37,650 nucleotides of DNA. It comes from JAEELC01 sp963605425 (GTDB taxonomy: Bacteria > Bacillota_I > Bacilli_A > Acholeplasmatales > Anaeroplasmataceae). Of the stretch, positions 7,984-15,894 are shown one piece after another. The stretch lies in NCBI GenBank assembly GCA_963605425.1, contig CAVCUQ010000015.1:1-37650 (forward strand). Direction: 5' to 3'. Made by a program: the position numbers and the translations under genes. Positions within the stretch are counted from its first letter, which is position 1. Every line of letters starts with the position of its first letter. The notes under the pieces are model-generated. The model was not told the DNA's origin, did no database searches, and worked only from the letters and a program-made list of their open reading frames with translations.

Positions 7984-8538
7984 TTATTTATTTAAAAGAG
8001 TTAAAGCCCCTTTTATAATCTCCTCATCACTTAAACTTAAATCAGATGAATTAATAACATTAATAGAATCTCTTCTAGAATAACCTAAAGCTACTAATGC
8101 ATCAATTAAATCATCAGCCTTTGTTCCTTTTTTGTTTTCTGCATTAAATTTAATCTTACCCTTTAAATCAAGAATAATTTGTTGACTAGCTTTAGCACCA
8201 ATACCAGGGAAACGTTTTAAGTAATTTGCATCACTTCTTTCGATTGCGTCCATTATCTCTGAGCAAGTTGCACTAGCTAAGATAGATAAGGCAGACTTAG
8301 GACCAATACCATTAACTTCAAGTAGTTTTAAAAATAGTTCTTTTTCATCACTAGATTTAAATCCATATAATACTTCTTCATTTTCTCTAATATAATGATA
8401 GATATAAACCTTAATAGTCTCTTCCTTTTCAAAACTATAAGGATTAGGCACAACAATTTGATAACCAATATTTGAATTATCAAGTACAATAAATTTACTT
8501 TTAATCTCTTCAACTACACCTTTAATATAAGCGTACAT
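7984..8538 (-). CDS. ruvA: Holliday junction DNA-binding protein RuvA
   Basis: RuvA binds four-way junctions as a tetramer and loads RuvB. The 184 residues show an N-terminal OB-fold (residues 1-62), two helix-hairpin-helix motifs (LEVNGIGPKSALSIL and FPGIGAKASQQIILDLKGK) and a C-terminal domain ending DEEIIKGALTLLNK that contacts RuvB. The start is preceded by GAGGTGA. It is the first gene of a six-gene operon and is divergent from the coiled-coil gene. A weak promoter (TATATT/TATTAT near 8555) is possible. Confidence 0.97.
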   Translation of the reverse strand: MYAYIKGVVEEIKSKFIVLDNSNIGYQIVVPNPYSFEKEETIKVYIYHYIRENEEVLYGFKSSDEKELFLKLLEVNGIGPKSALSILASATCSEIMDAIERSDANYLKRFPGIGAKASQQIILDLKGKIKFNAENKKGTKADDLIDALVALGYSRRDSINVINSSDLSLSDEEIIKGALTLLNK

Positions 8539-8609
8539 AAAATCACCTCATAATATAAATAGTCTAAAAAAGTGAATTTTACTTAATAATTATTTTTAAA
8601 TATTATATT

Positions 8610-8638
8610 TTGACTAGTTTATAATAAAATTATATAAT
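8610..8638 (+). promoter_or_regulatory. Promoter of the giant coiled-coil gene
   Basis: TTGACT (8610-8615), 17-base spacer, TATAAT (8633-8638), followed by a perfect AAGGAGGT ribosome-binding site before the ATG at 8664. The near-consensus signals suggest the gene is well expressed. Confidence 0.8.
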
Positions 8639-8663
8639 TATAGAAGATTAAGGAGGTACCTAT

Positions 8664-11600
8664 ATGAATTATATTACAATTCTAAAGTTGTTTGGTTTAA
8701 AACTAAATGAACTAGCAAACAAAGAAGAGTATTCTAAGCTCATTAGTAAAGATTTTTTAAATACATATTACAACTTTTATCTTTCCCAAACTGATAATTT
8801 TAATGAACTAGAAAAGACTACTACCTCTTTAAATGAAAATTTGATTAATTCTACTTCTAAATATGTAAATAAATGCTTAAATCTAGAAAAGGAATTAAGT
8901 AAAGCAAACATCTTATTAGATACTAAGTGTGAAGAAACAATTAAAGCAGAAAGAGCTAAGTTAACTGAGGAAACATTTAAATATAATAAAAGTAAAGATA
9001 AATTAAATAAAGAATTGCTTGATTTAAATAATGATATTTTAAATGAAATTACTTTAGCTAAAAATACAGTTGAAGATTTAAATGATAGAATAGACACTAA
9101 TCTAGAACCTTCATATCAAAATTATAAAAATTATATTAAATTCTATAATGATTTATCATCCGAACTTTATTCACAAGAACACTCAAGACTTTCAAAAGAA
9201 AATTATTCAAAGAAAAATAAATCTCTAGATGAGGAAGCTGTTTTATTAAGCCAAATTGAAGAATGCAAGGAAACTATCAAAAACATAAAGAAAGATATTA
9301 ATGCACAAAAGACTTCTTCTAAAAAAGAAACATTAGAAAATGAAATCAAATTGAATGATATTATCAGGTCCCTTGATTTAGACCTTAAAGTCGAGTTAGA
9401 AAAAAATAGTAATGATTCTGAAATTAAGAAAAACAAAATCAGATCTAAACAAGAAGAAATTAGAAGTAAAGCTCAAATTGAAAATAAGAAGATAAATGAT
9501 GAAGCTAAAGAGAAATTAATTCGAATTGACTCTTCTTATGAAAATAAAATTAATTATGCAAAAAGATGTTTTGAGGAAAAAGACCTTGAGACTAGAAATA
9601 AAATTAGAGAAAACGAAAAAACTTATAATAAAATGCTTGAAGAATATAATCTAACTAAACTTACTCTTTCAAGAAGAGATAAGAAAATAAAGCGATTAGA
9701 ACTTAAGAAAAAACGTAGTGATAACTATTTGTATGAAAAGCTAGCTAAAGAGGAAGTTTGCAAGTTATATCAAGACATACTTAAACTTGAAGCTAAGAAA
9801 TTAGAAGAGCGAGATCTAGCTGAACTTAAGAGAAAATTCAAGTTTGAATTAGAAGATTACAACGAAACTAAAGAAAATCAACCATATATAACCGAATTAA
9901 AAAAGCTTGATAATGAGGAATCTTTTACGAACAAAGTTTTAACTAACGAATTATCAATTAAAATTAACAACGAAAAGTCAGCTAATGAAATCAAGAGGAA
10001 TAATATTAATTCTGCTCTAGAACGTTATAATAATGAACAAAACATTCTTATCAATAAACAAAATTATACTAGTTCTTCTTATACTAAAGAATTAGATTTA
10101 CTTAAGAAAAATTTAGAACTAGAAATTAGTGCGAATGAAAAGAAAGATTATCTATCTAAGCGTTATTTTGAAACAATAGGATTATTATCAATAGAAAAAA
10201 ATAAACATTTAAATTCACTAAATATATTAAAAATTGATTATGCTAAACAGTTTAATAACCTATATTTAAACTATTTAATTAATAATAGGAACCTTAAAGT
10301 AGATAAGAAAAAAGCCTTGAATACAGAGTATTATCGTTATAAAGATGAATATATGACACATTATAAGAACAATGTTTCTTCTTTAAACGAATCAACTTTA
10401 AATGAAAATAATGACTTAAAAAATATTAAAAATGTCGAAATGAAGATTGAAATATCTAAAAGATCATATAATTTACAAGAATTAAAGAAAAAACAATTCC
10501 AGGATATTTTAACTAGCGAAACAAAATATTTTGCAAATTTATTTACTTCTTTCATCAGTCTCTATTCCAAGTATTCATCCGACTATGTATTAAATATTTT
10601 AACTAATAGTCCTTCTCTTGCATTCAAGAACTACCTTGATTCTATTCTTACTTGTCTAAATGATATAGTTAAACTATATAAACAAAATATAACACATTAT
10701 ATAAGTAACTATATAATTTATAATAAGATGAACAAATCAAGACAATTGGTTGATAGTCTTAATTATACTTACACTCAAAAGAATGATAGTCTTGAATGTT
10801 TAATTCAAGAGAACAATAAAAATATTGAGAAACTACAAACAATTAATACAAATCTTGATAAAAATATTGTTAGTTTAAGAATTACTAATGCTCAATTAAG
10901 AAATTCTAAGGATCAAAATAATTTTAAAGAGCAGATTTCTTCTAATGAAAATAAGATCAATATATCTAGAACAAAAATTAGAGAAAATAACGACAAGATA
11001 ATAAAGTTAAAACAAGAGACAGATAAACTTAATAATAAACTTGCATCATCTAAAAAAGAATTGGACTCTAAAACAAATAAACTTTCTATTTTAGAAGGCA
11101 AAGATAATATATATTCTAATAGATTTACCGATGATTTAAATTCCATCATAAGAGAATATCATAATTTCAGTGATTTTTGTTTAAATTTGTCTAATCTAGA
11201 AAACCTAACTGGTAAATTACTAGATAAAAACTTGCATAAAATTAATGACTATTCAGAAAAGTTTACTTTAAAATTACAAAAAACATTAGAACTTTATAAG
11301 TATAAAATCAATAAGACAATGATAAGAATTAAGACTTATAACACTTCTTCTTATGCTATAGATATTAAACAAGTAAATGATCAATTAGATTCTGATTTAA
11401 AAACAAGAGAAAAAAATAGTGAAAAATTCTTATTATCAATAAACGAAATCAATGTAAATCACAAAGAAAATAAAGAATCTATAATAAAGAATTATGATAA
11501 AAAATATCAATCTCTTAAAGAAGAATACACTGATAACTATGATGCTTTAAAAATGGAATTAGATGAAAAAGTAAATTATTATTACGATTTATTTAATTCT

Positions 11601-12062
11601 TGTGATGAATTAATCTCTATTCAAAAAAATTCTTATTTAGAAAATACAACTAAAACCCAAAACGATTTAGCAAAGGCTAAAAAAGACAATGTAGATTTAA
11701 AAAATCGTTCTTTAAAAGAAGATTTAGAGAAAACAGAATCTACTAATGCTTCTCTTAAACATGATAATGAAGTTATTAAAGCAATACTTAAAAATGATGA
11801 GAATAAAAGGAAAGAAGAAAACAAAGATAAAAATAATAGCCTTTTAGAAGATATCAATATCAGTAAATCTAATCTAAAACTTGAAAATAAAACAATAGAT
11901 AAAGATTTCAATACTTTAACTAAAGAAAGTAAAACTAAATTGAAATTAATTAAATCTAATCACACTAAAGATAACTTTAATGTAATGAAAAAATATATTA
12001 AGGATTATAGAAACATTATAAAAATTAAATATGACGATATTAAAAGGGAACCTACTAATTAG
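8664..12062 (+). CDS. Giant cytoplasmic coiled-coil protein of unknown function
   Basis: 1132 residues, not recognised. The sequence is almost entirely Lys/Glu/Asn/Leu/Ile-rich heptad-like helix. By my reading it has only four prolines (near residues 149, 407, 650 and at the very end), about four glycines and no tryptophan. There is no signal peptide, no transmembrane helix and no Walker A, so it is not an SMC/RecN-type ATPase. A less charged, Tyr/Phe/Leu-rich stretch at roughly residues 615-720 (around YFANLFTSFISLY) and the first 60 residues could be small globular parts. It is a lone plus-strand gene with its own strong promoter, between ruvA (divergent) and rsmD (convergent, 8-base overlap). 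A cytoskeletal or scaffold role is the simplest guess, by composition only. Confidence 0.93.
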   Translation: MNYITILKLFGLKLNELANKEEYSKLISKDFLNTYYNFYLSQTDNFNELEKTTTSLNENLINSTSKYVNKCLNLEKELSKANILLDTKCEETIKAERAKLTEETFKYNKSKDKLNKELLDLNNDILNEITLAKNTVEDLNDRIDTNLEPSYQNYKNYIKFYNDLSSELYSQEHSRLSKENYSKKNKSLDEEAVLLSQIEECKETIKNIKKDINAQKTSSKKETLENEIKLNDIIRSLDLDLKVELEKNSNDSEIKKNKIRSKQEEIRSKAQIENKKINDEAKEKLIRIDSSYENKINYAKRCFEEKDLETRNKIRENEKTYNKMLEEYNLTKLTLSRRDKKIKRLELKKKRSDNYLYEKLAKEEVCKLYQDILKLEAKKLEERDLAELKRKFKFELEDYNETKENQPYITELKKLDNEESFTNKVLTNELSIKINNEKSANEIKRNNINSALERYNNEQNILINKQNYTSSSYTKELDLLKKNLELEISANEKKDYLSKRYFETIGLLSIEKNKHLNSLNILKIDYAKQFNNLYLNYLINNRNLKVDKKKALNTEYYRYKDEYMTHYKNNVSSLNESTLNENNDLKNIKNVEMKIEISKRSYNLQELKKKQFQDILTSETKYFANLFTSFISLYSKYSSDYVLNILTNSPSLAFKNYLDSILTCLNDIVKLYKQNITHYISNYIIYNKMNKSRQLVDSLNYTYTQKNDSLECLIQENNKNIEKLQTINTNLDKNIVSLRITNAQLRNSKDQNNFKEQISSNENKINISRTKIRENNDKIIKLKQETDKLNNKLASSKKELDSKTNKLSILEGKDNIYSNRFTDDLNSIIREYHNFSDFCLNLSNLENLTGKLLDKNLHKINDYSEKFTLKLQKTLELYKYKINKTMIRIKTYNTSSYAIDIKQVNDQLDSDLKTREKNSEKFLLSINEINVNHKENKESIIKNYDKKYQSLKEEYTDNYDALKMELDEKVNYYYDLFNSCDELISIQKNSYLENTTKTQNDLAKAKKDNVDLKNRSLKEDLEKTESTNASLKHDNEVIKAILKNDENKRKEENKDKNNSLLEDINISKSNLKLENKTIDKDFNTLTKESKTKLKLIKSNHTKDNFNVMKKYIKDYRNIIKIKYDDIKREPTN

Positions 12063-12072
12063 ATTCCCTTTT
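12042..12072. terminator. Bidirectional terminator containing both stop codons
   Basis: AAAAGGGAA (12042-12050) and TTCCCTTTT (12064-12072) form a perfect 9-base stem with a 13-base loop. The stop codons of the coiled-coil gene (12060-12062) and of rsmD (12055-12057, minus strand) both fall in the loop, so one hairpin with A/T flanks can end transcription in both directions. Confidence 0.75.
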
Positions 12073-12606
12073 CTTATATATTACAACTTTTTTAATACCA
12101 TATATCTTTTCTTTGATAATTTCATAATTATCAACTTCACTCGTTATTGTTTCTTTTGCCATTTCAAAAGAAATAATACCTTTAGCTCTAATAATATTAT
12201 ATTTATCAATCTCTTCAATAATACCTTTAGTATCATTCATTTTATATGGTGGATCTAAAAACATAATATCTATACTATTTTCTTCAAGTTTCTTTAAAGC
12301 CTCTTTATAGTCTAAATTATAAATTATACTAAAAGATTCAACCTTCAATAAATTAACATTCTTTTTTACCACTTCACAAGCTTTCTTATTAATATCATTA
12401 AAGTAACACTTGTTAGCACCACGAGATAAAGCCTCAAGACCCATAGCACCTGAACCTGCAAAAAGGTCACATACGGTAATGTCTTCAAAGTATTGACCTA
12501 GTAAATTAAAAATAGCTTGTCTAACTTTATCAGAAGTCTCTCTTGTTGTATCAAGATTTGTCATATAAATATTATGATGTTTAAATTTACCTGCATTAAT
12601 ACGCAT
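12055..12606 (-). CDS. rsmD: 16S rRNA guanine-966 N2-methyltransferase (RsmD)
   Basis: S-adenosylmethionine-dependent methylation of G966 of 16S rRNA during 30S assembly. 183 residues, standard length. The SAM-binding loop is DLFAGSGAMGLEALSRGA and the catalytic amino-methyltransferase motif is DIMFLDPPY (DPPY). The N-terminus MRINAGKFK and the TRETSDKVRQAIFN segment are typical. It follows the DEAD-box helicase gene with a one-base gap, so the pair is likely an operon. Its last codons overlap the convergent coiled-coil gene. Confidence 0.96.
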   Translation of the reverse strand: MRINAGKFKHHNIYMTNLDTTRETSDKVRQAIFNLLGQYFEDITVCDLFAGSGAMGLEALSRGANKCYFNDINKKACEVVKKNVNLLKVESFSIIYNLDYKEALKKLEENSIDIMFLDPPYKMNDTKGIIEEIDKYNIIRAKGIISFEMAKETITSEVDNYEIIKEKIYGIKKVVIYKKRESN

Positions 12607-12607
12607 A

Positions 12608-14269
12608 TTATTTACCTTTAGAAACTTTAATAGTAGTATCTAAATATTTTTGACCATTTAGTTTTAAAACAAATGGGATAGCACCTTTTGCAATTTCAAC
12701 TAAAGAATAATCTTCTGCTATCTTAATATTACCAATATTAGACTTTCTTACTCCGCCTACTTTAGATAAATACATAACAAGTTCTTGGACTTTAAGTTTA
12801 TTCTTCTTACCTATAGAAAGCTTAACTAGTTGATAGTCTTTAGGTTCAGCATATTTTTCTTTTCTTAATGATTTTTCATCATTATATTTTTTCTTATTAT
12901 CCTTAAAATCTTTCTTCCTAGAATCTTTAGAATAGCTCTTTCTTTCTCTTACCTTAACTTCCTTAACATGAATTTCAGGATATTCAGAGATTTTGAAATT
13001 AGATAAATTTAATAAGATATTAAGAAGTGAATCAGTTTGTGCCCCAATTACTTTTAATTCATTAATTAATTCTTTATTAGAATCAGAAATAGGATCATCT
13101 AAATGAGAATTAATATAATCAACAAAGGAAGCAATCTTTTTCTTCTTAATTTCTTCTACTGTAGGAATAGAACATACATTCATCTTAGAACGAGTATAAC
13201 GTTCAATATAGAATATCTTTCTCTCTTCAGAGTATGTTGCAAGAGTAATAGATAAACCTTCTCTTCCAGCTCTTCCTGTTCTACCGATTCTATGAACGTA
13301 AAGTTCTTGTTCTTGAGGAATATCGAAATTTATAATAGCCTCTAAATCAGATACATCAATACCTCTAGCAGCCACATCAGTACATACTAATATATTTGAT
13401 ATACCTTCTTTAAATCCATTCATAACTTTATCACGAGATACTTGTTTTAAATCTCCATGTAAAGCTTCTGCTTTATAACCTTTTTTCTTTAATGTAGAAA
13501 CTATTTCTTCTACCTTAGATTTAGTATTAACAAAGACCATTACTTTATTGAATGAATATAAATCAAGTAATCTAATTAACAAATCAGTTTTAGATTCTCT
13601 CTTTAAATAATATAAATCTTGTTTAATTCTATCAACAGTTAATGTTTTTTTCTTAATTTCAATCTTAACTGGATCTTTTAAATAGTTTTCAGCTACATGT
13701 TTAATAAAATCAGGCATAGTAGCTGAGAATAAAGCTGTTTGTCTTTCTTTTGGTGCAGAAGCAAGAATGGTTTCTAAGTCTTCTTTAAATCCCATATTTA
13801 GCATTTCATCCGCTTCATCTAAAATAAGAGTATGTAGATGTGAAAAATCAATTGTCTTTCTATTCATATGGTCGATGATTCTACCAGGAGTACCAACAAC
13901 GATTTGAGGATGTGCTTTTAATTCTTTAATTTGCTTATCATAACTAGCACCACCATAAATAGTAGCTAGTTTAACATAAGGTTTATGTTTAATTAATTTC
14001 TTTATTTCTTCTGCAACTTGAATACCAAGTTCTCTTGTAGGACATAAAATTAATCCTTGAGTATATTTATCCTTTGTAATATTAGTTAAAAGAGGAATAG
14101 AGTAAGCAAAAGTTTTTCCTGTACCAGTTTGGGCAATACCAATAATATCATTCCCTTTTGACATAATAGGTATTGCCTTTTCCTGGATTTCTGTAGCGTC
14201 TAAAAATTGCAAATCATTTAGAGCTTCGAGTATTTCTTTATCTAAATTAAGACTTTCAAATGTAGCCAT
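12608..14269 (-). CDS. deaD: DEAD-box RNA helicase with DbpA/CsdA-type RNA-binding domain
   Basis: ATP-dependent RNA helicase, probably in ribosome assembly or mRNA turnover. Motifs in order: Q-motif TEIQEKAIP, AQTGTGKT (Walker A), PTRELG, GTPGRIID, LDEADEML (DEAD), SAT, VFVNT, ARGIDVSDL and HRIGRTGRAGR. A helical segment and a basic Lys/Arg/Ser/Asp linker (about residues 440-475) follow. The last ~75 residues (YQLVKLSIGKKNK ... GNIKIAEDYSLVEI) match the DbpA/CsdA RRM-like domain that targets rRNA. 553 residues. The orthologue name (CshA, DeaD or DbpA class) is uncertain. It is co-transcribed with rsmD, another rRNA-maturation gene, and has its own promoter after the small RNA terminator. Confidence 0.93.
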   Translation of the reverse strand: MATFESLNLDKEILEALNDLQFLDATEIQEKAIPIMSKGNDIIGIAQTGTGKTFAYSIPLLTNITKDKYTQGLILCPTRELGIQVAEEIKKLIKHKPYVKLATIYGGASYDKQIKELKAHPQIVVGTPGRIIDHMNRKTIDFSHLHTLILDEADEMLNMGFKEDLETILASAPKERQTALFSATMPDFIKHVAENYLKDPVKIEIKKKTLTVDRIKQDLYYLKRESKTDLLIRLLDLYSFNKVMVFVNTKSKVEEIVSTLKKKGYKAEALHGDLKQVSRDKVMNGFKEGISNILVCTDVAARGIDVSDLEAIINFDIPQEQELYVHRIGRTGRAGREGLSITLATYSEERKIFYIERYTRSKMNVCSIPTVEEIKKKKIASFVDYINSHLDDPISDSNKELINELKVIGAQTDSLLNILLNLSNFKISEYPEIHVKEVKVRERKSYSKDSRKKDFKDNKKKYNDEKSLRKEKYAEPKDYQLVKLSIGKKNKLKVQELVMYLSKVGGVRKSNIGNIKIAEDYSLVEIAKGAIPFVLKLNGQKYLDTTIKVSKGK

Positions 14270-14318
14270 GTTATCATATCACTTTCTTATTGTATTTTGA
14301 GTTAAAAAACCTTTTAAG

Positions 14319-14347
14319 ATTATATAATATTTAAATTATTATTACAA
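14319..14347 (-). promoter_or_regulatory. Promoter of the helicase-rsmD operon
   Basis: On the minus strand, TTGTAA (14342-14347), 17-base spacer, TATAAT (14319-14324). It sits directly behind the terminator of the upstream non-coding RNA. Confidence 0.65.
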
Positions 14348-14350
14348 CAC

Positions 14351-14379
14351 AAAAAGAAAAAAGCCCTCAATTGAGGACT
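14351..14379 (-). terminator. Intrinsic terminator of the 6S-like RNA
   Basis: On the minus strand AGTCCTC / GAGGGCT (one G-U pair) with a 4-base loop, followed by TTTTTTC and more T. It comes about 12 bases after the closing stem of the RNA. Confidence 0.88.
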
Positions 14380-14545
14380 TAATATAAAGAAGCCAGGAAG
14401 TCCGATGTAGAACTTAATAAGGACTACGTGGGGACTCTCTTTTTGTCTATAATTAGGATTCTCCAATCAAAAGGTGGAGCATTCGACACATATAAACCTC
14501 AAATCCCATAAAAATTGATTTAGGGTTCCAGGGCATCTTCCTAGC
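14355..14545 (-). ncRNA. Structured non-coding RNA, probably 6S RNA (SsrS-like)
   Basis: About 190 nucleotides with its own consensus promoter, no open reading frame and a terminator. The predicted start falls on GCUAGGAAG (14545-14537), which pairs with CUUCCUGGC (14400-14392) as a closing stem. Further in, UGGAAC pairs with GUUCUA. An apical hairpin CUCCA/UGGAG (about 14457-14479) and a 5'-side hairpin CCCUAAAUC/GAUUUGAGG lie around a large open centre. One closed rod, a central bubble, a length of 150-200 nt and an isolated strong promoter are the features of 6S RNA, which binds sigma-70-type RNA polymerase. The 5' part (GCCCUGGAACCC...) also recalls the Alu part of Bacillota SRP RNA, but the conserved SRP tip is absent. 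The family name is inference. Confidence 0.55.
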
Positions 14546-14551
14546 AACTTT

Positions 14552-14580
14552 AGTATATTACTTAAAACAGTCTTTGTCAA
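14552..14580 (-). promoter_or_regulatory. Consensus promoter of the 6S-like RNA
   Basis: On the minus strand, perfect -35 TTGACA (14575-14580), 17-base spacer, -10 TATACT (14552-14557). Six bases further lies the predicted start G at 14545, which is also the first paired base of the closing stem. Confidence 0.85.
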
Positions 14581-14919
14581 TTATTTATTAAATGCTAAAT
14601 TAAAAATCAAAAGAACAATAAGTGTGACTACTGCAAGACCTTCTATGATCAAACCTAAGTTAAACATCGCATTATCCTGAGTATTATTAGATTTATAACT
14701 TGAATTGTTATAAACATAGCTCATAAGCATTACCTCGCTTCCAATGAAAGCTAGTAGCAAAGGAAGGAAGATAAAAGTATCAAATACATTATTAGGATTA
14801 CTATTTATAATATGGAAAAATAAATAATAGCTACCTAAAGCAAGTAAAATAAATGTATTTACATAAAGTAAGATTTTTAAGATTTTTAAAGTTGTTTTAT
14901 CTACTCTTTTAATTGTCAT
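14581..14919 (-). CDS. Small membrane protein with three predicted helices
   Basis: 112 residues, not recognised. Three hydrophobic segments (about residues 15-37, 48-70 and 85-108) are separated by short polar loops, the second being rich in Asn and Ser. I place the start at the ATG at 14919, because AGGTGAT lies eight bases upstream. The in-frame GTG at 14931 is part of that Shine-Dalgarno sequence. It lies after the rplT terminator and has no obvious strong promoter, so it may depend on read-through. The 6S-like RNA promoter starts at its stop codon. Confidence 0.75.
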   Translation of the reverse strand: MTIKRVDKTTLKILKILLYVNTFILLALGSYYLFFHIINSNPNNVFDTFIFLPLLLAFIGSEVMLMSYVYNNSSYKSNNTQDNAMFNLGLIIEGLAVVTLIVLLIFNLAFNK

Positions 14920-14959
14920 AATTAATATCACCTGATTTATTATACTAAAAAATAAGTAT

Positions 14960-14983
14960 AAAAAAAAGGACCATATAGGTCCT
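14960..14983 (-). terminator. Intrinsic terminator of the infC-rpmI-rplT operon
   Basis: On the minus strand AGGACC / GGTCCT with a 5-base loop, followed by TTTTTTT. It lies about 12 bases after the rplT stop codon. Confidence 0.88.
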
Positions 14984-14995
14984 AATTAATTGTTA

Positions 14996-15625
14996 TTACT
15001 TTGATAAAGCTTCGATAAGGTCAGCTTTCTTCATAGCTGAAATACCTTTGATACCCTTAGCTTTTGCAAGTTCCTTTAATTCAGCAACAGTCTTGCTAGA
15101 AAGGTCTACTGATTCTTCCTTAACTGGAGCAGCTTTAACCACCTTTTCAGCCTTTACTTCTTTAACAGGAGCTGTTTTAACAGCCTTAGCATCTTCAGCA
15201 GCTCTTAAAGCTCTTTGAGCCTTGCTTTCCTTGTTAAGAATAACGATATTTTCGCTCTTCTTAGCCTTTGGAGTTTGATTAGCTTTAGCAATTTCACATA
15301 ATGAAGTGAAAGCAACAGCATCATTAACTGCTAAGTCAGCTAGCATCTTTCTATTTACTTCAACACCAGCATTAGTTAAACCGAAAATGAAAGTATTGTA
15401 CTTTAATCCATTTAACTTAGCAGCTGCATTGATACGTTGAATCCATAATTTACGGAATTCTCTCTTTTTAACCTTACGGTCTCTGTAAGCATAAGCTAAT
15501 GAACGCATAACTTGTTCATGAGCAGTTCTATATAAAGTATGCTTTGAACCATAATAACCTTTAGCTAATTTTAAGACTGCTTTTCTACGTCTTCTAGTTG
15601 TATATCCACCTTTTACTCTTGGCAT
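14996..15625 (-). CDS. rplT: 50S ribosomal protein bL20 with a C-terminal Rho-N/SAP-like extension
   Basis: bL20 binds 23S rRNA early in 50S assembly and in Bacillota represses its own operon through the mRNA leader. Residues 1-117 are a complete L20 (MPRVKGGYTTRRRRKAVLKL ... LCEIAKANQ), where the family normally ends near 118. The protein runs to 209: a Lys/Ala/Val-rich linker with two APVKE repeats (about 118-172), then VAELKELAKAKGIKG and MKKADLIEALSK, which have the two-helix pattern of Rho N-terminal/SAP nucleic-acid-binding modules. It follows rpmI and has a strong AGGAGG site. The reading frame is continuous with even codon use, so the extension looks genuine. Confidence 0.95.
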   Translation of the reverse strand: MPRVKGGYTTRRRRKAVLKLAKGYYGSKHTLYRTAHEQVMRSLAYAYRDRKVKKREFRKLWIQRINAAAKLNGLKYNTFIFGLTNAGVEVNRKMLADLAVNDAVAFTSLCEIAKANQTPKAKKSENIVILNKESKAQRALRAAEDAKAVKTAPVKEVKAEKVVKAAPVKEESVDLSSKTVAELKELAKAKGIKGISAMKKADLIEALSK

Positions 15626-15670
15626 ATATTTGTCCTCCTAAATAATAATCAAATAATTCTTTTTTAAGAA

Positions 15671-15871
15671 TTATAACATGTTAGAAATTAATGGTCTAAT
15701 TCTCTTGTAGTCTACTTCTTCAGCAATTGCAGACTTACCTAAAGCAACGTTTTGCTTATGAGTCTTGTTTGTTTTTAAGTGACCAGTGTAAGCGTGATGA
15801 TGCTTTACTTTACCAGTACCAGTAATTTTAATTCTCTTCTTTAAACCAGAATGTGTTTTTTGTTTTGGCAT
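15671..15871 (-). CDS. rpmI: 50S ribosomal protein bL35
   Basis: 66 residues, the normal length. It begins MPKQKTHSGLKKRIKITGTG and ends YKRIRPLISNML, both family signatures, and is rich in Lys and His (KHHHAYTGHLKTNKTHKQ). It is the middle gene of infC-rpmI-rplT and is preceded by AAGGAG. Confidence 0.98.
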   Translation of the reverse strand: MPKQKTHSGLKKRIKITGTGKVKHHHAYTGHLKTNKTHKQNVALGKSAIAEEVDYKRIRPLISNML

Positions 15872-15894
15872 TTTAATAAATCTCCTTTTATATT

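Noticed and set aside
8777..11911. Several minus-strand reading frames opposite the coiled-coil gene
   Set aside because: They are Ser/Leu/Phe-rich mirror images of Lys/Glu/Asn-rich heptads, have no ribosome-binding sites and lie fully within a strong plus-strand gene.
14355..14545. SRP RNA, RNase P RNA, tmRNA or T-box as identity of the non-coding RNA
   Set aside because: The SRP tip (GGUCAGG...GGAAGNAGCAGC-like), the RNase P P4 core, a tRNA-like end and the T-box UGGNACC sequence are all missing.
14919..14931. GTG start for the small three-helix protein (also GTG at 20381 and 25820 for two other genes)
   Set aside because: In each case the GTG is part of the Shine-Dalgarno sequence (AGGTGAT or GGGGTG) for an ATG 9-12 bases downstream.
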